64,000 bases of DNA, taken from contig CAVEMS010000002.1 in the NCBI GenBank assembly GCA_963616935.1, positions 203,350 to 267,349 on the forward strand. The letters run 5' to 3'. The position numbers and the translations under genes are program-made. Numbering within the stretch: position 1 is the stretch's first letter; the number at the start of each line of letters is the position of its first letter. The stretch comes from UBA4951 sp963616935. Its GTDB lineage: Bacteria > Bacillota_I > Bacilli_A > RFN20 > CAG-826. Shown here one piece after another: positions 34,101 through 41,096 of this stretch. The notes under the pieces were generated by a model. The model was not told where the DNA came from, searched no databases, and saw nothing but the letters and a program-made list of their open reading frames with translations.

Positions 34101-36980
34101 CTCCTTTTTCTCTAAGAAAAGGGAATCGAGATAATATTCTTTATAGGTTGGGATGCCGCTTTGCAAAGTGGCGATTATGGACAAATACGCCTCGACGTTC
34201 CGTCGGCTCTCTTTCTTGATTTCGCCTTTGAAGAGGGCATTATAGGAGGCTAAGCGAAGTTTATCGCATACGGCCTTAAGATCCTCCGCCTCTTTTCTCG
34301 CCTTTTCGCGATAGGTCAAAGAATATTCCTTTTTCTGGAAGGCGAGGAAGGAAGAAAGATGATAGCCGCCAAAACCCATCGACAAGCGGGCAAGCTCATC
34401 CAATGAGGCGATGGCTTTCTTATATTCGAGATACGAGAGACCGGTGACGTAAGAGAAAGGAATCTCATCGGGCGTCGCGCATTTCTCCTTATCGAGATAC
34501 GAGACTATCGCGTCGTATGGCGAAAGGAAATAGGGCGCATCGGTATGCATAGAGGACATGATGGAGTTGAGATTCTTTCTCTTTTCGAGCAAGTCCTCGC
34601 TTTGCTTATCGTAATTGTCGTCGTTTGAAAGCTGGCCGAGCTCAAGCAAACGCGAATAATTCGAAAGGATGTCGCTTTTTGGCGTGCCAAGGTTAGCGAG
34701 TTCCAAAACGAATTGCCCTAAGTGCAAATCGTCGAGCCTCCTTTTTACGACGTTTAGCGCCACTTCCTTCTCCGCGACGAAAAGGACCTTTTTGCCATGG
34801 TAAAGGAAATTGACGATCATATTGGCGATCGTTTGGCTTTTGCCAGTTCCAGGAGGGCCATCCAATACGAACGATTCGCCCTTTTCCGCGTCGATTATCG
34901 CTTTGATTTGCGACGAATCGGCAGGCAAGGGAGCGGCGAAATCGCTAGGCGATATCTTCGCATCCATCTCCTCTGGCGAAACAAGGTTCTCCGCCGAATT
35001 CCACTTCTTCTCGCCATAGACGAAAGAGGCGACGATCGGATGGTTCATCATCTCGTTCCGATGACTCCTTAGGTCATTCCACATGACGTAATGGGAAAAG
35101 GAGAAAAGCGATAAAGCGCTCGTCTTCTCGATTAACGCCCAATTCTTCATCGGGGCGATGGTGTTTCTTATTTCGTTATAGATAAGGCGAAGATCCACTA
35201 GCCCATCGCTCTTTTTCGGAAGGGGATTTAGACGCGAAAGATCAAGGTCATAGGCCTCTTTGAAGTATTCGAACGCCGTTTTGTTGAGTTGCAGATCATC
35301 GAATGAGTACTCTAGGTAATAGTAGGAACCGCTTTTGCGGCGTGGCATCTTGACGGGAAGCAAAAAGATAGGCGCATACATCGCCCCCGTTCCGTTTTCC
35401 GCAGCCTTAGGGTTATCGAACCAGCGTATCAAACCGATGGTCAAAAACAACGGGTTGCATCCGCTTTCTTCGAGGGCGGTGTTGCTCTTTCTCGATAGGT
35501 TCTTAAGGGCCATATCGCTAGTATTCGAGAAGTTGACGGCCAATAACGAATCGTGCGTATAGGCGCCATCGACGTCTTTCGCTATGGCCGAAGGCGATAA
35601 AGAGAGGATTGCCGGGGCTTTTCCGCCGGAATCGATGCCCGAAGGCGACGGAACTAACGTCACCTTCGCTCTCTCCGACAAAAAGGAAAGGGCCTTCTCT
35701 GGATCGTAAGTAAGGAGTTCTATCCCATTAGCCCCGCTCTTATAGGAGATCAAGCGATTCCGAAGATTGAGATCGAGCAACTTATCTTCCCAGTAGTCGA
35801 AACGGTTCTTCCTTCCTTTTTCCAAAGGATCCAAGAAGCGACGGGAAGACAAATCAACGGTCGGAGCCTTCGAATCGTCGTTTTTTAGCGATGGGAAGTC
35901 GAAAGAGACGCTTCCGTCGGAAAGGGTCTTCGGGGAAGGAATCGGCAAAATGCCATCATGGCGGCAAGAAGAGATGTCTAGCGCATATTGGAAATTCTTG
36001 CCTTTTTCGAATTCCTGATAGGCTCTATCGGTCGATTCATGGAAGGAGATATCCATTCCTTCCGCAAGATGCGTGGCCTCGACGATAACGAGATTGTTGA
36101 ATCCTTTCGAGGCATTGTTAAGAATCGTTTGGGAATTCTCTTCCTTCGGAGCGTAAAAGGCGCACGTTTCGTCTAACCATGCCGCCAGGTTACAATGCCC
36201 TTTATACATTAAGATAATCGGCTTGATGCCAGCCGCTTCCAGAACGCTGGCGAAAAGGATCGAGAAATCGATGCAGGTCGCGATTTTATTGGCGATCACG
36301 TCGCGCGGAAGCCTGATCTTTTGGAAAGTCGATTCAAAAGACGCCGGCGGCAATGAATAACGGATCCCTATCCCCTTTAAAGCGGTGTATATGGCATCCA
36401 TCTCCTCAAGAATCTTATTCGGATCATGGAGCAAATACCCTTCGAAGGAAGAACGTCCGTATTTCTCTTTGGCTATATCCTGCGCCTTGGAGAGAACGTC
36501 GATGACAGAAGGGTCGTTAGGGGTCACGAAAGAGGCGAGAATCTCATCGATCCTATCGTTCGATGCGCTTTCGTCAATCGGCAAAAAGGCGATGTTTTCT
36601 TCCTTTTTCGCCAAAACCTCGCCCTTATCGTTTTCGATGGACACTTTTATCGAGGCCAGCGTTTTCTCAGTTATTTTGTATAGGGATTCGATGTCTAGAT
36701 GGATGGCGAAACGGTTAACGACCATCCTTTTCTTCTTTTCCAGGAAGGAGATATGGATAGGATCGATTGAGAGAAAACGCTCGGGATTCACGGCGAAACG
36801 GATCCAAACGTCCTTAACGTCCGTTTCCGAAGCGTTCTTTATTTCGATGTAGCGCAAAAAGGAAAAGGAATTCGATTCCCCTTCCGTCATCTCTTTCTTA
36901 AGCGTTTCCGCCTGATAATTGACATAATTAATGTCTTTTCTGATGTTGAGGGATAGTTCCAATTGTCCGTTTTGTTCCAT
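31161..36980 (-). CDS. Giant DUF4011 / SF1 helicase with transglutaminase- and nuclease-like domains
   Basis: A 1939-aa protein. Order of domains: a transglutaminase-like segment (near residues 220-285, IATCIDFS Cys and YKGHCNLAAW His); a DUF4011 start (FDYWEDKLLDLNLRNRLISY, near 400); and a split Upf1-like SF1 helicase with Walker A LDGPPGTGKSQT, Walker B VIFDEASQIP, AGDEEQMPPS, WHYRSRHE and RRLNVAVSRARETM. An MTES_1575-like nuclease region follows (KIDLAIASKEDP, LGVLFDSPY), then a DUF3320-like C-terminus. In the nuclease region the usual acidic residue before the last Asp reads Leu-Phe, so activity is doubtful. Such proteins are often near defence or repair genes, but their role is not established. 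I take the ATG at 36980, 9 nt after TATAAT; the ATG at 36986 almost touches the -10 box. Confidence 0.87.
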   Translation of the reverse strand: MEQNGQLELSLNIRKDINYVNYQAETLKKEMTEGESNSFSFLRYIEIKNASETDVKDVWIRFAVNPERFLSIDPIHISFLEKKKRMVVNRFAIHLDIESLYKITEKTLASIKVSIENDKGEVLAKKEENIAFLPIDESASNDRIDEILASFVTPNDPSVIDVLSKAQDIAKEKYGRSSFEGYLLHDPNKILEEMDAIYTALKGIGIRYSLPPASFESTFQKIRLPRDVIANKIATCIDFSILFASVLEAAGIKPIILMYKGHCNLAAWLDETCAFYAPKEENSQTILNNASKGFNNLVIVEATHLAEGMDISFHESTDRAYQEFEKGKNFQYALDISSCRHDGILPIPSPKTLSDGSVSFDFPSLKNDDSKAPTVDLSSRRFLDPLEKGRKNRFDYWEDKLLDLNLRNRLISYKSGANGIELLTYDPEKALSFLSERAKVTLVPSPSGIDSGGKAPAILSLSPSAIAKDVDGAYTHDSLLAVNFSNTSDMALKNLSRKSNTALEESGCNPLFLTIGLIRWFDNPKAAENGTGAMYAPIFLLPVKMPRRKSGSYYYLEYSFDDLQLNKTAFEYFKEAYDLDLSRLNPLPKKSDGLVDLRLIYNEIRNTIAPMKNWALIEKTSALSLFSFSHYVMWNDLRSHRNEMMNHPIVASFVYGEKKWNSAENLVSPEEMDAKISPSDFAAPLPADSSQIKAIIDAEKGESFVLDGPPGTGKSQTIANMIVNFLYHGKKVLFVAEKEVALNVVKRRLDDLHLGQFVLELANLGTPKSDILSNYSRLLELGQLSNDDNYDKQSEDLLEKRKNLNSIMSSMHTDAPYFLSPYDAIVSYLDKEKCATPDEIPFSYVTGLSYLEYKKAIASLDELARLSMGFGGYHLSSFLAFQKKEYSLTYREKARKEAEDLKAVCDKLRLASYNALFKGEIKKESRRNVEAYLSIIATLQSGIPTYKEYYLDSLFLEKKEAVLSLAEKKLELAKGLEKCSLYFNDRAYILSDVASLLNEFKDIRKLSFFKRFGAKRTFWKKLKPYFVSSKRPKDDILSSSLEELSSVNVIKREIEASDPYAKAVLKLFPFDSSSSSSETLNELKATFAIASELRNMEYDSDPEKFVSYISEMGNGKLFGKTNETLKTLYDEFLSIAKRMKEEFEIDISLYGDASNYFGYVGSKMNDVISSLGRLSDWTNVVLAYDEAAKMVPESLMLSFRNGKIPDKNLSDSYVADVCFALLTHVLSERGIGTLSHEKTLSEISSYQEDIKAFQNASIVETAARITAKFPIGASSFASSTSAYQLSKLAKNGGRGCSLRHLFHEYRDLISVLTPCFMMSPATLAQYLDPNDYHFDAVIFDEASQIPTSEAVGALFRADSFVIAGDEEQMPPSNYFVTSLSNQDDGSSLSSVDEDLESLLDDAIVLRLPRKRLTWHYRSRHESLISFSNNRFYGNSLLTFPSPSSEKGSVSFRLVKGAYERGRGINRPSAKAIVAEIVKRLKDPLLRKKSIGVITFNEAEQNLVEDILEKELAANPRLDSAPGGEKIFVKNLENVQGDERDVILFDITYGPDKNGELSLNFGPLSLKKGERRLNVAVSRARETMIVFSSFDPSLIRAERAKNEGASYLRDFLYFAKGGFDALPIRYGNENPENRLSVASFLASDLRKNGYTVTENLGNGSFKIDLAIASKEDPDDYVLGVLFDSPYIAKMSCRDRHVNEPSVLKRLSWNLISLYGVEYLDHRDEVLKAVVNAYNDALSKKENEEEKTASNSPLFIKKPRQTPKNFRPYSKMPKTKKDGCYVETSFLQDVINTEYPISAALLDKRICDAYGYGRIGSNIRNQISECLMRLSPGIETCGSRTFYYPRYYDAMNYRFWRKSDENVPERRIVDIGFIEIGNCAADILLEQGAMSLDDLAKSVSTAFGYSVLSKSANDYLKQGIRWNDSTRLGIYIDDNGIVSLR

Positions 36981-36985
36981 GCTCA

Positions 36986-37001
36986 TTAGATTATAATCTA
37001 A
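36986..37001. promoter_or_regulatory. Perfect 16-bp palindrome over the helicase -10 box
   Basis: TTAGATTATAATCTAA is exactly self-complementary and contains the minus-strand TATAAT (36990-36995) used by the helicase gene. It could be a repressor operator or a symmetric -10 able to fire both ways. Confidence 0.6.
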
Positions 37002-37030
37002 GAGATTGGATTAAAGCCACGAAAGATATT

Positions 37031-37054
37031 AAAAAATGGGCGCAAACGCGCCCA
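37031..37054 (-). terminator. Intrinsic terminator after proS
   Basis: Minus strand: stem TGGGCGC / GCGCCCA with loop GTTT followed by TTTTTTAA. Confidence 0.88.
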
Positions 37055-37069
37055 TGGTTTTCGAGAGCG

Positions 37070-38509
37070 TCAATACGCTTTCGCGAAATAGGCGATGACT
37101 CTGGCTTTCTCGCCGCAGACTGGGCAACGAAGCTCGGCGTCTTCCGGAAGTTCTTTATAGATGACACGGGCCGATCCGCCATTGGTGATGGCTTTGATCT
37201 CATCCTCGCATTCCGGTTTTCCGCAAAACGCCATGCGGGCATATCCGCCCTTCGCCAAGACGGCGTTAAGCTCTTGGATGTCTTTAACGTCATGGATGTT
37301 GTCGTTAAGGAAAGCCAAGGCTTTGTCATACATATTCTGGTGGATTTCCTTAAGCAAATCAGGAACCAAAGAAGCCAAGGAATCTAGCGGCAAGGACTTC
37401 TTCTCGCCATTGACGCGTTTCGTTAACGTCGCTTCCCCTTTCGCCAAATCGCGTGGGCCGATTTCGATGCGTAGCGGCACGCCTTTCATCTCATATTCGG
37501 CGAATTTCCATCCCGGCGTCCTTGAATCGTCAGCGTCAAGCTTAACGCGGATTCCTTTCGCCTTGAGTTCCTCACATAGCTTTTGCGAAGCCTCAAGCAC
37601 CCCTGCCTCTTTCTGTCGGACTGGGATGATGACGGCTTGGACGGGAGCGACGTATGGCGGCAAGACCAATCCATTATCATCGCCATGGACCATGATGATG
37701 GCGCCTAGGAGCCTAGTGCTAACGCCCCATGAAGTTTGGTGCGGAGCCGTCAAAGCGTTGTTTCTTCCTTGATAAGAAATCCCAAAAGCCTCAGCAAATC
37801 CCGTCCCTAAATAGTGGGAAGTGCCACTTTGGAGGGCTTTCCCATCATGCATCAAAGCCTCGATGGAATAGGTGTTGACGGCGCCGGCGAATTTCTCGTG
37901 TTCTGTCTTTTTGCCCTTTAGGAATGGGATGGCGAGAAGCTCTTTCCCACAGGCGTCATACGCGTTATCGAGAATCCATTTCGCATTGTTTTCGGCGTCT
38001 TCCTCGGTTTCGAAAAGGCAATGCCCTTCTTGCCAAAGGAATTCCGAGCCACGTAAGAAGGGCCTCGTGGTCTTTTCCCAGCGGACGACGCTGCACCATT
38101 GGTTAAAGAGAATCGGGAAATCGCGGTATGAGGAGACGATTTTCTTGAATAGATCGCTAAAGAGGACTTCGCTCGTCGGGCGGACGATCAAAGGGTCAGC
38201 GAGCTCTTGGCCGCCGCCGATCGTGCAAACCAAGCATTCCGGCGCGAATCCTTCGATATGCTCTTTCTCACGATTAAACAGAGAAGAAGGGATGACGGTC
38301 GGCAAATAGACGTTTTGCGTGCCGATCGATTTGAACTTCTTATCGAGGTACGCTTGAATCTCCTCCCAAATGGCGTACCCATAAGGAAGATAGTTGATGA
38401 AGCCCTTGACGCTTCCATAGTCCATCAGTTTGGCTTTCTTGCAAACGTCTGTGTACCATTGGGCGAAATCGACGTCCCTAGAGGTGATCGCGTTGTTCTT
38501 GTTTTCCAT
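37070..38509 (-). CDS. proS: Prolyl-tRNA synthetase, archaeal/eukaryotic type
   Basis: Class II synthetase charging tRNA-Pro. At about 479 aa it lacks the long editing insertion of bacterial-type ProRS. The core shows GFINYLPYGYAIWEEIQ (motif 1 region), RPTSEVLFSDLF, RWEKTTRPFLRGSEFLWQEGH (motif 2) and GGLxP-like VLPPYVAPVQAVIIPV in the anticodon domain. The tail has zinc-type Cys pairs (CGKPEC, CPVC) and ends in Tyr, as in archaeal and eukaryotic ProRS; several Bacilli and Mycoplasma carry this type. Three close ATGs exist. The one at 38509 has AAAGGA 10 nt upstream; that at 38518 sits almost on it. No T-box leader is visible; it follows the EAL-like gene directly. Confidence 0.94.
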   Translation of the reverse strand: MENKNNAITSRDVDFAQWYTDVCKKAKLMDYGSVKGFINYLPYGYAIWEEIQAYLDKKFKSIGTQNVYLPTVIPSSLFNREKEHIEGFAPECLVCTIGGGQELADPLIVRPTSEVLFSDLFKKIVSSYRDFPILFNQWCSVVRWEKTTRPFLRGSEFLWQEGHCLFETEEDAENNAKWILDNAYDACGKELLAIPFLKGKKTEHEKFAGAVNTYSIEALMHDGKALQSGTSHYLGTGFAEAFGISYQGRNNALTAPHQTSWGVSTRLLGAIIMVHGDDNGLVLPPYVAPVQAVIIPVRQKEAGVLEASQKLCEELKAKGIRVKLDADDSRTPGWKFAEYEMKGVPLRIEIGPRDLAKGEATLTKRVNGEKKSLPLDSLASLVPDLLKEIHQNMYDKALAFLNDNIHDVKDIQELNAVLAKGGYARMAFCGKPECEDEIKAITNGGSARVIYKELPEDAELRCPVCGEKARVIAYFAKAY

Positions 38510-38510
38510 A

Positions 38511-40307
38511 TCATGCATTTCCTTTCAACATCAATATTCGGTTTTCGTTCTTCTCGTTAACCGGCGTCAAAGCCGGGGAATACGGGGCGAAGACATCGCT
38601 TGATATGCATTCCATCCCGCTTCCGACGACCAATTCTAAGGCATTCCAATTGGAAAGGTTAGAGCCAATGATCGGTTTTTTGTACTTAAGGAGCTTCTCG
38701 ACGAGCGCATGGAGTTGGCTTCGTATGGCCGTATCGAGTCCGGAATCGTCGTCATTCAATGAGAAATCGACGAAGAAGGCATCGGCCAAAGAGAGCAAAT
38801 TGGGCTCGATATTGAGGTTCTTGCCACCTAGGGAATAGGCGATGCCGTATCCGCTTTCTTTGATGGCGTTTAAGCTCTCGACTAACGCATCCATGCCAAT
38901 ATTTGTGACGGATGAGGCGATGTCGTCGTTAGTCAAAGTGAAGACGATATTGGCGTCTTTGGCGCCTTTTAGACGTTTGAAGAAAGAAGGCACGGAAGGC
39001 GTTTCCCTGACCCTTATCGGATAATAAAGCTTTTGGCTCTTTAGTTCCCTTTCCGAGACAAATGTCCCGACTAGGTTCTTCGCCAAAGCGGCGAAAAGGT
39101 TCTTATCGTCTTTGGCTCGCATCGCATAATTCTTAAGTTCATCGATCGAATCGAAGGCGCAATCCGATTTCGGCGTCGCCTTGCCCATATATCCGATGAC
39201 CTTCTTTTTCGAGACTGAATAAACCGGGCGGAAGGAATAGAGAATCCTCTTCTCATAAATGATTCGCTCAACCTCGCTTCGGTATTGAGTGATTTCGTTA
39301 TCGCTATAATCCTCGGTTCCGCGCTTGAAGAAGGCGATCGAGCTTGTCGTCTCGAAAGCGTTCATCGCCGTGCGTCTGGCACTCGATATGATGGCGTCGC
39401 CATCCCCCATCAGATCCTTGTTTTTCACGATTCCGACGCGAAGTTCGATTGGGTGCTTGTTGCTCTTAAAAGGAGCGAGTTCCCTTTCCACCTCGTGGGC
39501 AGCCATCAAAGCGAAGGATATGGCCTCCGTGGAATCGACTTGTTCGAAAGAGGCGATAAGAAACTCGCTTTCGCTGGCTTGGATGAGCTTCATATTCCCT
39601 TTGACGAAAGGCTCAAGGGCCATGCGGAAGCGGAAAGAGACGCCCTGTTGCGTCAATTTGCCTTGCCGCTTGATGCCTTTTGGGGCTTTTTGAACGAGGC
39701 TAAAGCAATAGGTTGTGCCCGCGCCACCGCTAAAACTCCTCAAAGCTTCGGAGAACTCCCTTTCGCTAGACAAGCGGACGCAAGAGCCTATCGACGCTTT
39801 GGTTTTTCTTGATGGCAGCAAGTAGCTTTCAAGATGGATGATGCCGTGTGCGGCGTCGATTTTGCGGATATGCAAGAAAGCATTCATCCTTCTTTTGGAC
39901 TGATGGAAATAAACGGAGGTCTGAAGATAATCGGCCGATTTCTTCTCAGCCAAAATGTCGTTGATCCAGTTCCGGACCCTCGTTGGCTCGCCGCCGGGGA
40001 AGGAATTATAGAACTCATTCAAAGTGCAATGCCTTTGTTTGGATAGCCTCCCCAAATCGAAGAAAGTGACCTGGGCACGTTCGGCTTCGATGCGGTAGAT
40101 GCGGACGCTATTGACCTCGCTATTCATATGCCTTAGGTATTTGACGTCGTTTTTCGAATAGACGATCCAAGTGACGATCAAAACGACGACGAAGACGATG
40201 CATAGGAGCAACGCCAAGGTTATTAACAGATTCGGAAGATTTTCGATGCTGAAAAAGCCATCCAAGGCAACCAATCCGTTTTTAAAAGAAAGCAGCATCG
40301 TTCGCAT
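38511..40307 (-). CDS. Membrane-anchored degenerate GGDEF/EAL-like protein
   Basis: A 598-aa protein with one N-terminal membrane helix (about residues 26-50, LLITLALLLCIVFVVVLIV). The C-terminal 250 residues follow the layout of an EAL phosphodiesterase domain: YSFRPVYSVSKKKVIGYMGKATPKS for the QPI...GxEAL region, then an IKESGYGIAYSLGG segment, DAFFVDFSL and a KKPIIGSNLSN / GMECISSDVFAPYSP ending. The EAL motif itself (here GKAT) and the DDFG motif (SLGG) are lost, so c-di-GMP hydrolysis is very unlikely. The middle (near 180-340) resembles a GGDEF fold without GGDEF. It may be a signal-binding protein or inner scaffold. TAAGAT ends 7 nt before the ATG. It is co-transcribed with proS. Confidence 0.65.
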   Translation of the reverse strand: MRTMLLSFKNGLVALDGFFSIENLPNLLITLALLLCIVFVVVLIVTWIVYSKNDVKYLRHMNSEVNSVRIYRIEAERAQVTFFDLGRLSKQRHCTLNEFYNSFPGGEPTRVRNWINDILAEKKSADYLQTSVYFHQSKRRMNAFLHIRKIDAAHGIIHLESYLLPSRKTKASIGSCVRLSSEREFSEALRSFSGGAGTTYCFSLVQKAPKGIKRQGKLTQQGVSFRFRMALEPFVKGNMKLIQASESEFLIASFEQVDSTEAISFALMAAHEVERELAPFKSNKHPIELRVGIVKNKDLMGDGDAIISSARRTAMNAFETTSSIAFFKRGTEDYSDNEITQYRSEVERIIYEKRILYSFRPVYSVSKKKVIGYMGKATPKSDCAFDSIDELKNYAMRAKDDKNLFAALAKNLVGTFVSERELKSQKLYYPIRVRETPSVPSFFKRLKGAKDANIVFTLTNDDIASSVTNIGMDALVESLNAIKESGYGIAYSLGGKNLNIEPNLLSLADAFFVDFSLNDDDSGLDTAIRSQLHALVEKLLKYKKPIIGSNLSNWNALELVVGSGMECISSDVFAPYSPALTPVNEKNENRILMLKGNA

Positions 40308-40460
40308 AGGCTAAATCTTAGCACATATTAGCGCACGCGTGATAAGGAAAGCTTTCGGCGGTTTTCTAGGAAAACAGCCAGACAATCGAGGGATAAACAT
40401 ATGAAAATCGAAAAATCCCCGCATATCCCAATCGTTTCGCGCCATACCGCATATTTTTAG

Positions 40461-40489
40461 TTGCTAGAGGCATTTTTTAGGGGTAGTAT
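40461..40489 (+). promoter_or_regulatory. Promoter of tRNA-Ser(CGA)
   Basis: TTGCTA (40461-40466), 17 bp, TAGTAT (40484-40489); the tRNA begins 12 nt after the -10 box. Confidence 0.8.
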
Positions 40490-40501
40490 ATCCATCGCTC
40501 C

Positions 40502-40592
40502 GGAGAAGTACCCAAGCGGTCGAAGGGGTCAGTCTCGAAAACTGATAGTGGGTGTATGCCCAGCCAGGGTTCAAATCCCTGCTTCTCCGCCA
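40502..40592 (+). tRNA. tRNA-Ser (CGA)
   Basis: Acceptor GGAGAAG/CTTCTCC, anticodon stem TCAGT/ACTGA with loop CTCGAAA (anticodon CGA, 40536-40538), class II variable arm TAGTGGGTGTATGCCCAGC, T-loop TTCAAAT and an encoded CCA. Confidence 0.97.
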
Positions 40593-40675
40593 ATGAAAAA
40601 AATATCCTATCCATATACGTTCGTCTCTATGGGTTCGGGTTGATAATAAAGCTTCCTTCAACTAAGGAAAGACAT

Positions 40676-40710
40676 AGTCATTGAGGCAACGATCTCAATG
40701 GCTTTTTTAT
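40676..40710 (+). terminator. Intrinsic terminator downstream of tRNA-Ser(CGA)
   Basis: Stem AGTCATTGAG / CTCAATGGCT (one G-T pair), loop GCAACGAT, then TTTTTTATT. It lies about 85 nt after the tRNA. Confidence 0.85.
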
Positions 40711-40740
40711 TCTTAGTTAATTCATCATTCAAAACTAATT

Positions 40741-40848
40741 TCAAAAAGCGAGGAGCATCGCCGATATCATACGCGAACGCCCGACGGCCAATCTCAAGTT
40801 ATTTGGATCTTGGGCGATGCATTCTTTGTCCTTCTGTGGATTGATCAT
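40741..40848 (-). pseudogene. Short protein-like fragment behind tRNA-Ser(CGA)
   Basis: A 35-codon minus-strand frame (MINPQKDKECIAQDPNNLRL, then 15 more residues to a stop) reads like protein sequence but is too short for a domain and has no ribosome site. It may be the C-terminal scrap of a lost gene in the accessory patch. Confidence 0.2.
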
Positions 40849-40860
40849 AAACGGTATGCA

Positions 40861-40887
40861 GGCGGGTTCGAATCCGTCTACATCCCC
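40861..40887 (+). other. Degenerate tRNA T-arm/acceptor-like fragment
   Basis: GCGGGTTCGAATCCGTC carries a perfect T-loop (TTCGAAT) but an imperfect stem, followed by TACATCC that could be an acceptor 3' strand. No D-arm, anticodon arm or CCA accompanies it. It could be the scar of a former tRNA-targeting integration. Confidence 0.3.
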
Positions 40888-40971
40888 TTCGTTTTTGTGG
40901 TGAGTAAGTTTTGTTGTCCCCGTGTCTACTTTTGGGTTAGCGGAGCATCATGACCACTAATAATTTACTCA

Positions 40972-41056
40972 ATTGGCTCTAAAAAGGTGTAGGATAGTCA
41001 ACCGATTGGCTCTAAAAAGGTGTGATTTTGTTATTGGATTGGCTCTAAAAAGGTGT
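40972..41056 (+). repeat. Direct-repeat array A (3 x 19 bp, period 33) before AAA_14 ATPase 1
   Basis: ATTGGCTCTAAAAAGGTGT occurs identically at 40972, 41005 and 41038, exactly 33 bp apart with three different 14-bp gaps. The last copy ends 6 bp before the -35 box of the ATPase gene. Arrays of the same design but unrelated sequence precede the other two AAA_14 genes. Confidence 0.95.
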
Positions 41057-41062
41057 GAAGTA

Positions 41063-41090
41063 TTGATATTACGGCATTTTGCAATATACT
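41063..41090 (+). promoter_or_regulatory. Promoter of AAA_14 ATPase 1
   Basis: TTGATA (41063-41068), 16 bp, TATACT (41085-41090), then 6 nt to the ATG. No Shine-Dalgarno is present, so the transcript should be leaderless. Confidence 0.8.
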
Positions 41091-41096
41091 ATCTTC

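Noticed and set aside
37070..40320. T-box leader for proS or trpS
   Set aside because: proS follows the EAL-like gene with almost no gap and trpS has a leader of only about 20 nt; no T-box sequence or specifier hairpin was seen.
40861..40887. A complete tRNA or tmRNA gene at the TTCGAAT element
   Set aside because: The T-stem has mismatches, no matching acceptor 5' strand, D-arm, anticodon arm or CCA is present, and no tag frame is visible.
40972..41056. Repeat arrays A, B and C as CRISPR arrays
   Set aside because: Only 3-4 copies, gaps of about 6-14 bp, no cas genes, and each array sits inside a promoter. The gaps are too short for spacers.
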